Source of the DNA: Talpa occidentalis
Taxonomy: Eukaryota > Chordata > Mammalia > Eulipotyphla > Talpidae
DNA: 64,000 nucleotides
Reading direction: 5' to 3'
Assembly (NCBI RefSeq): GCF_014898055.3
Contig: NW_023601543.1
Span: 15,895,314 to 15,959,313, forward strand
The notes beneath the pieces are model-generated. The model saw only the letters and a list, made by a program, of their open reading frames with translations, searched no databases and had not been told where the DNA came from. Below, piece by piece: positions 1 through 13,059 of the stretch. Numbering within the stretch: the first letter of the stretch is position 1; each line of letters starts with the position of its first letter. The translations under genes and the position numbers were made by a program.

Positions 1-143
1 AGGGGAGCAGCGGGCTAGATAAGAGAGGTCTGTTGCGCCATGTGGGTAGCTCCATGGCCTGCCAGGGATCAAATTTGTGCTACAGTGGCTGCGGATAGCT
101 TCACAGTGCTGTGCTTAACCCCTTACACTACCAGGGAAGTCCC
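1..143 (-). repeat. tRNA-headed SINE, partial at window edge
   Basis: Reverse copy whose 3' half lies outside the window. Visible are the complement of the mid-element GGAGCTACCCACATGG-like stretch, box-B-like sequence and the head, ending in CCAGGGAAGTCCCC. The family is recognised by comparison among the 22 copies in this window: a tRNA-like head of about 75 bp, a shared body with CTGCTCCCCTCAGCAGTGTA, and a tail ending in GTATAAATAAATAAATC plus A-run. Family name is not certain from sequence alone; tRNA-derived SINEs of bats are the closest guess. Confidence 0.85.
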
Positions 144-3100
144 CGCTTATTATACTTTTGCTCCTGAAAAGATCATCCTGGAACTTCAAAAAAAAAAAAA
201 AAAAACACGCCTACACCTGACCAAGTTTATCAGATAAGCTGATAGCAGTGTTATGGGTGAAGGAGTCACTGAGTTGTCAACCAGAAAGCCCTTATCTAAG
301 ACATTGTCTTCATCCTATAAGGAAACTGGCTTTTTCAAGGACCATTTGCCTGTTGAAGACACGTCAGTCTATTATCTTTCTCATTCACTGAACAGTATTG
401 AATATTAAATTATAATCCAAAGCGTGCAAATGGTTTCTGATTTGGGGATTATTTCAGATGTAAAATGTGTGTGTGTGTGTGTGTGTGTATACAAACACAT
501 TTATATAGAGAGATGTAAAATGCATATATATATATATATATATACACACATTTATATATATAAATAAAATCATGTCTGGATAAAATTTGGTTTGATTTTA
601 CATACACACATGTATACCCTTCAGATTCATGAGTCCTTTGTTTATTTGTTGTCCTTATATTATTGTTTGTTTATTTCTTTGGTTATTTTTTTTTTTTGCA
701 TTTCCTATAAGCAATTGGGATCATTGAAGAGAAATTTTGCAAAATGCAACTCTGCTGATTCATATAAGTGAGAGAGAGATGAAAAGCAGGAACAGTATAG
801 TTGAAATTTTAGAAGCAATAAACTGAATTCCAACTGATTAAACAGAGAAACTTGTGTAGATTATTCATAAAAAATAATCCTTAAGTTAATAAAAATGTTT
901 CTGGTTTCTTTATTCAGGGGACCTCCCAAATGCATTTCACATGTTTACAGTCTCTTACAGGACAGATAGGCTGAGGGAAGGAGAAGTTAAAAATACAAAG
1001 GGACAAATATATGGGCGGGGGAGAGTAATGCCTTTCTCACATATTCTGTGGGGGAAAAAAAAAAAAAAAAACACTGTTAAAACCTTTCAGTTTTCCTATG
1101 CTTGAAAATGATTTCACGTTCTGAATAAATAGAAGAGTTCAAGCCCCTTCAAGAAAATCTCAGACAAGAAGTAGCTTTGAAATTTCTAGGAGGGACAGTG
1201 GTTATAAATGCAGTTTAGCTTAAAGCTTTCAGAGTTAATTAGCTATTCATTTGAAAAAAATCAGGAAAGAGAGACTACAGGAGTGGGAATGCCAAGGGAG
1301 AATAGATCCTCATGAAGCTGGCAATTTAGTAACCCAGGTAACTGTGCCCCTTCTGAAATAAAGTTGACAGCCACTGTGAGTGTTAAGGAGGGGAAAGAAG
1401 GGCTAGTCTAATCTTTTTTCCATGTTACATATTTTATTCATTGGTTGCTTATGACTTAGGGGCGGAACATTCAAGGAATAAGGTATAGAAAAAATAGCCA
1501 GTGGAACTATTTAGTGAGAGATGAACAGCCTCTAGCAAGAGGAATTATCATGTCAACAACGGCTCAATTGGAGCCAGGCTGCTCTGAATGACACAAAGCT
1601 TTGTGCTGGTGCAAAGCTAGAGAGAAAAGTGCAGGGCATCCTTTCATAAGCAGGTCAGTGTCAAAGCTGGATGTAACTGAAGCAAGGAGGAAGAAGTATG
1701 TCAAAGTGACAGGTCTCCTTGTTCCTACTGTCTTGTCATTGTAAAGAATTGTGCAATCAATGAGACCAACCCAGGAAGGCCTCTGGTCCTGCAAAGTGAC
1801 TCAAAATCAGGCTATAACTTGAATTTCATTAAGTAGAGGGCTGCTAGTTGTGCTAATGAGGACTGACTTTGACTATGGATACTCCAAATACAAGCACTTA
1901 CATAAAATGCAATTCGTTTTTTTTTTTTTTTTCTATGTAGAAAAATCAAAAATCCCAGGATTGGTATGTCAGTATGACTTGAGCTCATTCTGGCTTTTGT
2001 TATGATCTCCTCAATGTCAGTTTTGGATCACAGGATCCAAGGTGGTTGTTGAACTCAAAATGATAAGTGGATAAGCTCACTTCTTTTAGGAATATTTCTT
2101 AGAAGTTGCACATACTTTTACAGTTAATTTTGTATATCTGCACCCAGAACAGTCACATAGCTACATAAAACTTACAGGGAAACAGAAAATTATCGTAATC
2201 ATTCCAGAAAATCACATTTTTGACTAAAAACCAGCCGCTAAATTACTAAATAACCAAAATAGAAGAGAAATTAAGAAAATATACATCATTGTTTTTAACA
2301 CTAAATTATAGGATTGAGATTTTTTTTAATACTACAAATTATGAAATACAGATAAGCACATTGTTCACTGTTTCCTGTTGTATTCAATCAACAATAGCTC
2401 ACTTAGTATCTAAAATGAAGTTCCAAATGACAGGGAAGGAAAATGAGAGAGAGGGAAAAGGTTGCATGGGACATACCCAATTTGAGCACATGTGGCATGT
2501 AATCTTACATTAATACCAAGATTATTTTGGAGGCTTCCAATAGTAAATGACCCTGCTGTATACTTGGGGTGCACATGACATATAGTCCTTTCAAGGGAAA
2601 ATGCCCATATCCCAGTTCTGGAATTCCAGTTATAGCCTATGTTGTGTGTTACCTCTTCTCCTCTTCAGGGCTTTTGGCCATCTTCTACTCTGGCATTCAT
2701 TTCTACTACATTTTGACATCTGCTGACATCACAGAATAAAAAAACAAATTATTGCTTGAAACCAAATATTATATTATTTTTTTCTGGTCCAGGAGTGTTA
2801 TTTTTTTGAAGTTGTAATAAAATCCAGAATTTATTTTAACTTGGCATTCCAGGAATACTAAACAAACGTCTTTGAAAAGAAAGTAACTTGGACTGAAAGA
2901 TTTGATTCAAGCACACTTAAAAATGAACAAACAGAAAATGAAGGCTGATTACTGATTTTGCCCTATCAGTTATTGTCACTGATCTTTTAGCTCCTTGTTC
3001 ATATAATTCTCATGTCCCTTGCTGTGATAAATACTCCATAAGTTACTCAAAGTCAGTGTACAGCCAAGTAATAACAAATGTCAGATGACACATTAGAAAG

Positions 3101-5394
3101 ATGCATGAAGATTTTGAAAATATAGCAAAGCTTGATTCACATCTTACAGTCATTTTAAAGAAATAACATCCATCAAAAAGTTTGAATCTGTAATTAATAC
3201 ATACACCTTAAACACTTACCTGTTTCATTGGAAAAGGAAGATGATAATAATAGCTCCAGTTTTTCCTGAGCATTCTGCAAACTCTCCACTCTCTTAAGCC
3301 TCAAGAAGTTTTTATCTCAAATACTTGGAAAGAACCAAAATTTTTGTGCTGTATGGATTTAATTATTTAATTCTTATTTTAATTTAGTCTTCATTTAATT
3401 ATTTTATTATTTAGTTATTCTCCTTTGTTTAACCACATATTGTATTTGTAAACAAAGGTCTGATCCTTGGGAAAATTTGCTAGTTGTCAAATTAGACGAA
3501 CTCCTTTTTCTTTTATTTTCCCTTTCTCTGCCTTACCCCCCACCCAAAGATACTCATGGGGTTTACACTGATATATCTTCTGTAGCATCTGCCTTTTCCT
3601 TTACTTATTCTCAGTTCAAATCCACTGTATTCAGGGTTCTCTTTGAATCCCTGGGTGACAGGACAGCTTTCTGAGAAACTAAACAAGTTCGGACACCAAT
3701 AAATCACAACAACTTCGTGCGTTTACTTTCCTGCATAGCATCTGTGTATGTCAATTGGGACTTTTGGAGCTTTAACTCAAGGTAATGATTCCTGTGAATG
3801 TTCCAAATTCCAAGAACTATGCAAAGTTGAAAAAGGAGAGGTTTTTAGCCAAGGATGTCATTCCTGTCATTCTTCCAATCCCACCATCTACACATTCCCT
3901 AATATTTCTGCACATAAGACTGACCCAGCTCAAAACAGTTGTCTTGAGGCAAAGAAGAAGCTGAGATGTTCAGAGGAAAATCTTAAGAGCTTACTTGTCT
4001 TGACACTGTGTAATAGAAGTGATTACTCTGGTTATTTTCCTGATTTTCTCCCGTTAACCACAGAATAATCTTGGAAAAATGATTTTTTCTTTTGAACACT
4101 ACCTTGGCCATCTATACTTATTTTAATATTGCTCATTTATTTAAATAAAAATTTCTGTATTGCACATCAATTAATAACTAAGGAAATTGAAAACCAACTC
4201 CCTAAAATTTCTTTCTTGCCCTCAAAATCATTTATTTGAAGAGCTACTTATTAAGTACTTACTCGTGGTATGTGCTCAAATCTATGTGAAATGTTCATCT
4301 GAAGGGTCTTATAATATAATGAGGGAGCTTGTCAGCAAGGTAACAAATGAAAAATGAAATAGAGAATAGTAACTTCTGTGGAAGGAGGTACATTATACAT
4401 TATTATGTGAGTTCAGAGGCAGTAATCTGAGTTTTAGGCAGGTAGTTGGCCTTAAAATAAGGAAAATACAGGGTACGGTGAAAGTGGGTGGTTAGAGACA
4501 ATAAGATTGTGACAGGAAGAGAACAACTGGTTTTGAAAGCAAATATTACACAACCTCTTTGAGTCCTTAGTCAACTCATCTATACAATGGAGTTCGCACA
4601 TCCTATATCTTACGGTCTTTATAATTAAGATTGCAAGTGAATATAAAAGTGATTACTAATTTAGAATTTTCATTCCTGACCTGAATTTTGGAGAATATTC
4701 CAGGGAGTTATAGTCCCAGATTTCTGCAACAATTTTTTCATAAATTTATAATGAAGACCTAACAGTCTTGCACTCTTAGTTAAGGGAGAGGGGTGATCCA
4801 CGCGTGAACCTGCTAAGATTGCTGTTCTAGAAAATGATGGGGCTTAGGAGGTGCTGAGGACTTGAGATTAGAGGGTGACTGACTCTTCTACCAAGAGCAC
4901 ACTTCTCTCCATGATGTCAGGACCCAGGAAGGTGCATGTGGACTCTTTGGTATAGAAAAAAAAAATGTCCTAAATTTGAAACAAATATTTTCTCTATAGT
5001 TACATTGAGTAATAACTGTGAAATGAAAAACCCCACATAGAAAGCAGTGATGAGTTCCAGGGAGGTACTTTATTTTTGACCCCATTCTCTTTTCTTGCCA
5101 TTTGTTAAGTTAATGCACTTAGGGCTGACCTGTCAATGGAAGATCAAAGCCCAGGTTCATATAGGAAGTGAAAAAACCTTTTTCTGCTTTGTCTTGTATA
5201 TAGTTAATTAAAGCCTTTGAGAGAGATGATTGTAAGGATTAGATAGCTTTTCTCAGTCTAGGAAGACACTAAATAGCACAGATTTTCTTCTGTTTTGTTA
5301 TTCTTTATTTAAAACAGGAAAAGAATATTCACAAGAAAGTTAGAAAACAGTGATTTACTTTTGCTTCCTAAGAGGGGTGTGTGTGTGTGTGTGC

Positions 5395-5431
<37 letters not shown>

Positions 5432-6573
5432 TGGAGGAAAGGGTGGAGGTGGTGCTAAACAAAGAAAGGTCTAAGGAATGAGAATTGTCCTCTACATCAA
5501 CCCATTGCAGGAGCATTTCTGGGTTTCTGAACCCCAGGGAGAAGATGGCACTCTCATTTGACTCTGTCCTAGTGAAAATCTTTAAGGGTCAGACTGAAAG
5601 ACTCTAATCAATAAGAAAAGTATGAGGGTGCTACTAGACCAAGTCTTTAATATAAACAGAACAATGCTTCAGGGAGAAACTGAGATGAGGAAAGTATCTT
5701 GAGAATTTCAATAAAAAACTTGTAGATACTGATAAATCTGGTTAATTCAGGCAAAAATAATAGGAGGGAGAGAAATGGCATATTGGTGCTGGCTTGCTTG
5801 GCACTGCTAAAATTAGGAGACTTATGAATCCTGTGCAGATAACTCTTGGCAGGGTTGTCAGCTAATAAAGACTAGATATAGTTCTAATAGAGCAGTAGTC
5901 CATGAACTCTTGCTGTTCAAAGATAGCATCTTTGTATAAAACCATGAAATATGCTATTGATACTTTGACTATTTTTCCCAATTAGGAATGTCCAACTTCA
6001 GCAGGGATTCTATCCTCCCTATTTGCCCTTTAAGGCTTCCCAATCCATAATATGTGTAGTCTGGTTTTCTAGCCCTTGTAGATGCTGGTTCTTACTTGAC
6101 AGTTCACAAGATTTTTCTCCTAGTTTTATCTCCACCTTCCAGTTTATACTAAAACTGATAGCATTTGATAATCTAATGTTCTTCCTTCCCATGTTAGCTG
6201 CTAACAGAGATATACCTATGTTCTTTATGTATACCCCATTTTATAATTTTCAAAAACATTAATCCTCATTCTTGAACCTTATTTTCATAACATTCATAAA
6301 AAACATAGGGTCATTCCATGGAGCCATGGGGTGGTAGATGGGGGAGAATCTTGTTTTCTCACCTTTTATTCCTAATGAGAAAAGAGTGTCTTGTCCCTGC
6401 CATAAGGTGAGATGATTTATCATAGAAGAAAAATACTGCTGTAAGCTCCCTACTAGGCTGACTTAGATTTCTGTTCTTCAAATAATATTTGCAATTATGG
6501 AACAAGGGAAAAGTCAAAGGGCTTTATGAGAAATTCTTTCTCATTTCATTCTGAGATTTAAACTCCTTGTTGA
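144..6573. other. No gene seen; AT-rich unique sequence with microsatellites
   Basis: No ORF here has the length or composition of a gene. A (TG)n tract lies at 466-489, an (AT)n tract at 523-545, poly-A/T runs near 1055 and 1917, and a longer (TG)n with GCGTGCGT interruptions at 5377-5428. Around 4550-4660 the sequence resembles a MIR end (phrase like CTCATCTATACAATGG) but too weakly to call. A 106-codon plus-strand ORF at 3748-4068 is considered under rejected items. Confidence 0.6.
5377..5428. repeat. (TG)n microsatellite
   Basis: About 52 bp of TG dinucleotides with two GC interruptions (GTGCGTGCGTG). Such tracts are length-polymorphic and can adopt Z-DNA. Confidence 0.95.
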
Positions 6574-6860
6574 GGGCCTCCCTGGTGGCGCAAGGGGTTA
6601 AGACACAACCCATGAAGCTATCCACAACCTCTGCAGCATGAGTTTGATCTCTGGCCAGGGAGAAACCACATGGTGCAGCAGACCTCTCCTGACTCACCCG
6701 CTGCTCCCCTCAGCAGTGTACTTCTGTCCATCTGCCTATTCTGTTCCCCACTCTGTCTCTGGTGAATCCGCTCACCCCTGCACCTCTGTCCTGCCTGTAC
6801 CCCAGCTCTTGTATGCATAAATAAATCTTTAAAAAATAAAAAATAAATTAAAAAATAAAT
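6574..6860 (+). repeat. SINE with target-site duplication
   Basis: Starts GGGCCTCCCTGGTGGCGCAAGG and ends in AATCTTTAAAAAATAAAA. Flanked by TCCTTGTTGA at 6564-6573 and 6861-6870, a clear target-site duplication showing endonuclease-primed insertion. Belongs to the branch with GGGGTTAAGACACAACC in the head and TATGCATAAATAAATC at the end. Confidence 0.93.
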
Positions 6861-6870
6861 TCCTTGTTGA

Positions 6871-7694
6871 TTATATCATTAGATCACATATGAGGATCTT
6901 GGTATGAACACAGTCATCTGTCTGGAAATAAACTTCCCAGTCAATCTACGTTATTGGGAAAGTTTCTAACACTTATTAGCATTATCCATACAAAAGGAGA
7001 GAATATAAAGAAACAAGAGAAAATCCTATTTTTTTTTCTATATGGTAAGCAGGCAGTTCACATGCAAAAGTACTGCATATTTTGGGCATAAGTTATTGGA
7101 AATGTAAATATATGAACATTATAGTCAATGCCATTGATGCATACTTACTGCGCATCTGTTTCATGCACACTTTTCACTGCATGTTGTTCCTTGATATTAG
7201 TTTATTGCTTATATATATATGTATCAATCTGTGTTACATCATATTAATCCATTTGCTTTTCATATTTTCAGAATTGTATTGTGCCACACAATATCTTACC
7301 AGATAAATGGTTAAAATCCATTAACTTGGAGCATAGCATTTGCAACCATTGTAAAATGATGGGGTAGGAAGTTACTTTATATTTGGGGTAAGAAAGGGAT
7401 TTTCTAAACAAATGAATATACAAATTAGAAATGAAATATTAATATTTACACTACTTAATAAAAAGTTTCCCTACAAAAATTTGAAAGGACTTATTTTAAT
7501 TAAAAAAATGGTGTATCTCTCATGACGAATTGTTATTGGTACATTGAAGTGGTTTCCTCAAGAATTGAATAAGCAATACTAGTTAGGCTCATTGATGTTA
7601 CTGTGCTTACTTGAAATAATAGTTCTGCATTTTTCTCCAAATAATTTGTTAACTCAGACTGCCAGTTCAAGTTTCTTTTACTGTAGTGTGAAAT
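6871..7694. other. No gene seen
   Basis: AT-rich sequence without a recognisable repeat, RNA gene or coding signal. The short ORFs present are low-complexity and hydrophobic, as expected by chance in such composition. Confidence 0.55.
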
Positions 7695-8076
7695 GTTAAA
7701 AACATTCATAAAGATAATACATAGAAGAAAATATAGGCAACATGCTTCATGACATTGGCTTCAGTGATTGATATCTTTGGTGACTCAAATCCAACTGCAA
7801 GAACAATAATATAAAATTAAACAAATAGGGCTATATCAAGCTAAAAAGCCTATGCCCAGCATAATAAATTGTCATTAAAGTGAAAATACATGCTACCAAA
7901 GGAGAAAATATTTGCTCATCATACATGTGACAAGATATGCAAAGAACTGATACAACTTAATAAATTGCAAAAATAATTACACAATAAAAAAATTGGACAG
8001 AAGTGTGAAATAGACATTTCTCTAAGAAAACACACAGATAGCCAACAGAAAACCAAAAAATGCCCAATATTATTAT

Positions 8077-8340
8077 TTTTTTAAGATTTATTTATTTATT
8101 TATACAAGCACTGGGTACAGTCAGAAGCACAGGAGGGTGAGAGAATTCACCAGAGCCAGAGTGGGGAACAGAACAGGCAGACTGACGAAACACACAGCTG
8201 AGGGGAGCAGCGGGCATGGCAGGAGAGGTATGCGCACCATGTGGGACCCTCGCAGGCAGCCGGGGATCAAACTGGTGCTGCAGAGGCTGCGGGCAGCTTT
8301 GCAGCCCAGCGCTCAACTGCTGTGCCACTGGAGAGGCCCC
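8077..8340 (-). repeat. SINE inserted in L1
   Basis: Reverse copy: A-tail side TTTTTTTAAGATTTATTTAT on the left and head complement GCCACTGGAGAGGCC on the right. CCCAATATTAT occurs on both sides (8063 and 8339), supporting a target-site duplication. Carries TACAAGCACTGGGTACAG, the mark of the GCACTGGGTAC sub-branch. Confidence 0.9.
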
Positions 8341-8476
8341 CCAATATTATTTTTTATCAGGAAAATAGAAATCAAAATACATTATGATACAACCTCACAC
8401 CTGATGGAAGGGCCCATGCCAAGAAAACTGGGAACAGCAAGTATTCGTGAAGGTGTGGAAAAAAAAGAAATCCTAG

Positions 8477-8850
8477 TATCTTGGTGGAAATTTCATGGTG
8501 ACTACACCTGAGAGGAGAAAGCGTACTTTGTACAAAAGTGAAGAATGGGGCCTCCCCTGGGTGGCATAGCGGTTGAGCACTAGGCTGTGAAGCTGCTGGC
8601 AGCCTCTGCAGCTCCAGTTAGATCCACTGCTGCTGGGAGGGTCCCACATGGCACGACAGACCTCTCCTGCCATGCCCACTGCTCCCCTCAGCAATGTATT
8701 TCATCAGTCTGCCTGTTTTGTTCCCTGCTCTAGCTCTGGTGAATTCTCTCACCTTCCCGTGCTTCTGACTGTACCCAGTGCTTGTATAAATAAAATAATA
8801 AATAAATCTTTAAAAAAAGTGAATAATGATGTAAAAAGTACATAAAGTAT
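8477..8850 (+). mobile_element. Very short L1 3' end inside older L1, itself hit by a SINE
   Basis: About 100 bp of L1 3' UTR end (GACTACACCTGAGAGGAGAAA, then TTGTACAAAAGTGAAGAAT) with the remainder (GAATAATGATGTAAAAAGTA) resuming after a SINE. AAAAGAAATCCTA lies on both sides (about 8463 and 8852) and looks like its target-site duplication. The same 3' end recurs near 32,690 and 41,540, so it marks a repeated L1 lineage. Confidence 0.65.
8547..8817 (+). repeat. SINE inserted in the short L1 end
   Basis: Begins GGGCCTCCCCTGGGTGGCAT and ends AATAAATAAATCTTTAAAAAAAG. Flanks GTGAAGAAT and GTGAATAAT are near-identical and fit a decayed target-site duplication. Confidence 0.88.
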
Positions 8851-9012
8851 AAAAGAAATCCTACTATTGAAATGCACACTGGTATATTACTTCTGGAAAA
8901 CAATGTGGAGGTTCTGCAAAGTACTAAAAATAGATTTACAATAAGAGTGAGCATTTCAACTTGTTGGCATTTATCCAAAGGATGCAAAAACACCAATTAA
9001 AAGATACACCTG

Positions 9013-9312
9013 CTCCCCGGTGGCGCAGTGGTTGAGCGCTGGGTTGCGAAGCTGCCGGCGACCTCTGCGGCGCCGGTTCGATCCCCGGCTGCTCCCCGGC
9101 CACCTGAGGAGGGTCCCACATGGCGCGCAGACCTCTCCTGCCGCCCGCTGCTCCCCTCAGCAGTGTACTTTGGTCCTTCTGCCTGCTCTGCTCCCCGCTC
9201 TGGCTCTGGTGAATTCTCTCACTCTCCCGTGCTTCTGACTGTACCCAGTGCATGTATAAACAAAAACAAAACAAATAAATAAATAAAACATGCCTCTAAA
9301 AAAAAAAAAAAA
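9013..9312 (+). repeat. Young, CpG-rich SINE
   Basis: Perfect 14-bp target-site duplication AAAAGATACACCTG at 8999-9012 and 9313-9326. Many CpGs survive (GGTGGCGCAGTGG, CTGCGGCGCCGGTTCGATCC), and the copy carries the subfamily-specific segment CGGCTGCTCCCCGGCCACC also seen at 16,717-17,034 and 21,663-21,978. Together these indicate a recent insertion. Confidence 0.93.
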
Positions 9313-9917
9313 AAAAGATACACCTGCACTCCTGTGTTCATTGCAGCACTGTTTACAATAGCCAAGTTATGTAAACAACCTACGTTCCCCCATAAGAAGA
9401 AAATAGATAAATAAGATGTGGTATATATACTCAGTGGAATAGTAATCAATTATAAAAAGATTTGAAATCTTGCCAATTCTGACACATAGAGGAACTGGAG
9501 TGAACTATTATAAGCAAAATATGTCAGAGTGAGGGAAAATATACATTTGATGCTCTCACTCATGGGGAATATATGGAAACAAAACAAAGGAAGAGAGAAA
9601 ACTTGACCATAACAATCCTTAGAAATCTGATTGCAGAAATCAAGTTGCTGGGGGGAGCAGCCGCTGTGGGGAACAAAGAGAAGAGGACCCTAATTCTCTT
9701 TGGTGAAGGAGTTTGCTTGTGGTGTAGTAACATACGTTTGAAGAATTGTGAACCTGTTCCCCAAAGTCATATGTTATTGTAAACCACTTTTATTTCACTT
9801 ATAAAACAGGAAAAAGACCATACATATTTTGGTCAGACACAACATATGAGCACATCTTAACCATATTGAGACTGAAATTATAGAAGAACAGAGATTCATG
9901 AATAAAAAAAGAAAATA

Positions 9918-10188
9918 TGGGGCCCTCTCCTGCTGGTGCAGGCTGTGAAGCGCAGCGCTGTGAAGCTGTCCACAGCCTCCGCAGTACGGGTTCAATCCCG
10001 GGTGGCCGGCGAGAATCCCATATGGCATGGCACACGTCTTCTGTCTCGCCCGCTGCTCCCCTCAGCAGTGTATTTCATCAGTCTGCCTGTTCTGTTCCTC
10101 GCTCTGTCTCTGGTGAATCCTCTCACCTTCCCGCACATCTGGCCTGTACCCCAGTTCTTGTATGCATGAATAAATATTTTTTTAAATA
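9918..10188 (+). repeat. SINE
   Basis: Starts GGGGCCCTCTCCTGCTGGTGC, retains GGTTCAATCCCGGGTGGCC and ends TATGCATGAATAAATATTTT. AAGAAAATA on both sides is a possible target-site duplication but the sequence is simple. Confidence 0.88.
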
Positions 10189-10644
10189 AAGAAAGAAAAT
10201 ACATTTGCAAAGAAATATAGGGTCATGGAGGTTATGCACACATAAAAACAGATGAGAGAACATAGTTCTCATAAGAAGTAGTAACTTTAATTTCAGTTTC
10301 CTATTTCACTACCAATTTCCAATTTCAGTCCCACCATGGCTAAATAGTATTTGGGATTTAGTCCTTGGCTGTCTGTAAGACTGCCTCTTATATTCATACC
10401 ATAGACCTATCTTGACCTAGTCTTCTGTGATTATATAATGAATCACCAACTGAAGTGTCTACATAGTTTGCTTATTGATTATTGAATGGCTGAACAGAGA
10501 TTTGTCACTGATTCTTATTAATCAGAATTGTTAGTATGTATCCTTCTAGTTGCATAGGTAGGAAAATTTCCTGTCGTTAAACATTCGTCTAAAATACGAA
10601 ATTTAAGATTTCATAGTATTCTCTTCCTAACCCCAGGGTTTCTT

Positions 10645-10910
10645 TTTTTTAAGATTTATATTTATTTATACAAGAACTGGGGTACAGGCTAGAGGCGCAG
10701 GAGGGCTAGAGGATTCACCAGAGACAGAGTGCTGAGGAGAACAGGCAGGCAGACCAAAGAAACTGCTAAGGGTAGCAGTGGGCGAGGCAGGAGTGGTCTG
10801 CCATGCCCTGTGGGTATCTCCCTGGCTGGCCAGAAATCGAAATTGTGCTGCAGAGGCTGCAGACAGCTTCACAGTGCTGCACTCAACCTATTGTGCAACC
10901 AGGGAGGCTC
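10645..10910 (-). repeat. SINE with 16-bp target-site duplication
   Basis: Reverse copy between two perfect copies of AACCCCAGGGTTTCTT (10,629-10,644 and 10,911-10,926, the first base shared). The head complement ends GCAACCAGGGAGGCTC. Confidence 0.93.
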
Positions 10911-12429
10911 AACCCCAGGGTTTCTTAGGCTGCAATAGTCCATGGTTGCTAATAGTTTCACTGACACCATTATAACTCAAATTTTATTAGTTGTTATCTT
11001 TAGAAACTTAATGAAGAATTTCAAATATACATAAATTCTTTTCTAATTATCTAAAATTTGTTTCATCCATGAATATGAACATTTTGCATAAACCAGCGTG
11101 TACATATTTATATGCTTAGAATTAATTCATAGGAAGAATTTTCTGTACTACTTGGTCAAAGATTTTAAATATGTTTGATGAGCTTGGTGTATCTTGCCTA
11201 ATTGCTCCCTTAGACTTAATTTTTAAATGCTCTCCTGAAATAAGATTTTCTAAAATCTGCTAGAATAAATTCTTCAATGTGTCCAAAATCTTTCTTGTGT
11301 TAATTAAAGTATTTTTCTGATTATCATACTATATTTCTTGAGGTATCTAAGTTTATTGTGACAAATTGTATACCTTTATACACTATTTTGTCAAGTAGAT
11401 GATACATTTTCCATTGTTACACAATAATATGTCTCATCTGTTTACTGTGTAATTTCCACATTTATTTTCCATTTTTAATGATGACTTTATCTTGTTTAAG
11501 GAGACTTTGTGTTCATAAGTAAGATAGCCCTTGTGCTATTATAACTAAGTTACTGCGTTTCTAATGTATAGAGATGGCTATTTATGACCTCTTGATGATT
11601 GCATCTTTTCAGGGTGTAATCTCCTAGGAAAAGCTTTTAGTCCAGTTTTAATCTTCAATTTTCAAGGCAATGTTCATTCAATTTATGCTGCTGCACATTC
11701 AGAAAGTCAATTTATCAAGAATCTCAGATCTTCAGCAATAATTATGCTGTGCTCCCCAGAGTTACATGTCTTTCATTTGGCTGCTTGTTTAAACTGGCTA
11801 GTCTGTGTTTTTCTTTCTTGGATCTTCTTGTTTTCTTTTGTAAGTGTAAAATTACAGGAGATTAAAGAGTCAGTATGCATACTGATACCAACAATAGGTG
11901 CACAATTTGAAGGGGAAAAAATTTACAGGTTATGCCTGCAAAATTGATCTTAACCAGGCTGAATTAAATTATAGTGTAATTATATAGGTAAGAGGAAATG
12001 ATGAGTCTGTGACTGAGTATGTCATTGGTTAGATCATTAGTAGTCGCATGCTAGTAGTGGTAGTGATGTTTTTTATTCAATCCCTTTCAGATCTATTTAT
12101 GTTACTAGAAATTGTTTTAATGTTTGGAGTTTTTATAGACATGACATGTTCTCTGTCCTTAATGTGCATACCTTTTCATAAATATGCATATATAAACAAA
12201 TAAATCTAATGGGTAACCCTTTACAGAAATTGAAATATCAACTATGTTAATATAATTAATACAATAAGTAGTACGCACATTTTCTGGAGTTTCTTTAACT
12301 TCTGAGCCGAAGAAGCAATAATGTTCAAGTTAGATTCACTTTTGCTTTCCTTTGTGTCAATAGCCTTCATGGGTCTCTCTGAGTGACAAATTATGCTTCC
12401 ATTTATTCTTGAAACTGGCTGAATAATTC

Positions 12430-12680
12430 TTAAGGATTACAGACTCTGGTGCCTGACAGCCTTGGTTCATATCCCAGCTTTATGTCTTACCCTAGTAAGA
12501 CAATGTTCTTCACTTCTCTATGCCTCACTTGGTTTTTGTTGATGTTGTCTTGCCATCTATGAAATGAGGCAAATAATAGTACCTATCTCAAGGTGCTGTG
12601 GTAAAAATTGAATTAATTGTTACATGTAATGTTTTTAAAATGGTGCCTAGTGCAAGCAAATAATCAGTAATTCTGAGCTT
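12430..12680 (+). repeat. MIR SINE
   Basis: Old mammalian MIR recognised by GACTCTGGTGCCTGACAGCC, TGGTTCATATCCCAGC, CTTCTCTATGCCTCA and ATGAAATGAGGCAAATAATA in the right order. Diverged, as expected for a pre-eutherian family. Confidence 0.8.
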
Positions 12681-13059
12681 CAGATGAAAACAGAATGGCT
12701 CTGGTTGATGGAAGGATGGATAGATATGAACAACTCAGAGCCCCTTTCTCTCACTTAGCTTACACTATGGCAGTCTCCATGGGGATTCATAGAATTCTTG
12801 TTTCCACAGTATACATTTACATTTTTTTCTCCAATATAACACCCATCCCGTCCAAGACCTAACTCTATAGTATTTGTGTCAGATTCAGACTTCTGACTTC
12901 TGCTTAATATTTTCAGCAGTGGTTAGTTCATTATTTTACAAAGCTGTTACATAACTCTAAGTATTCTAGATATTAAAGATATAAAGTGTTCTATTGAATG
13001 AAGTTAGAGGTACCATTGATCTATGAGGCAGCAGGATATACCAAGAGGAGAAGTTGCCC

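Larger units (their letters stand above)
7695..9790 (+). mobile_element. L1 3' end, sense, split by three SINEs and a shorter L1 end
   Basis: Degenerate L1 running from late ORF2 into the 3' UTR. Recognisable phrases include ACATAGAAGAAAATATAGGC and GGGCTATATCAAGCTAAAAAG near 7720-7850, CACTGTTTACAATAGCC near 9347, and ATGTGGTATATATACTCAG near 9415. It is interrupted by SINEs at 8077-8340, 8547-8817 and 9013-9312 and by a short younger L1 3' end at about 8477-8850. No reading frame survives. The outer limits are approximate. Confidence 0.8.

Noticed and set aside
3748..4068. 106-codon plus-strand ORF with several cysteines
   Set aside because: No recognisable domain, no promoter or splice context, no similar copy in the window. 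Length is reachable by chance over 64 kb; judged noncoding.
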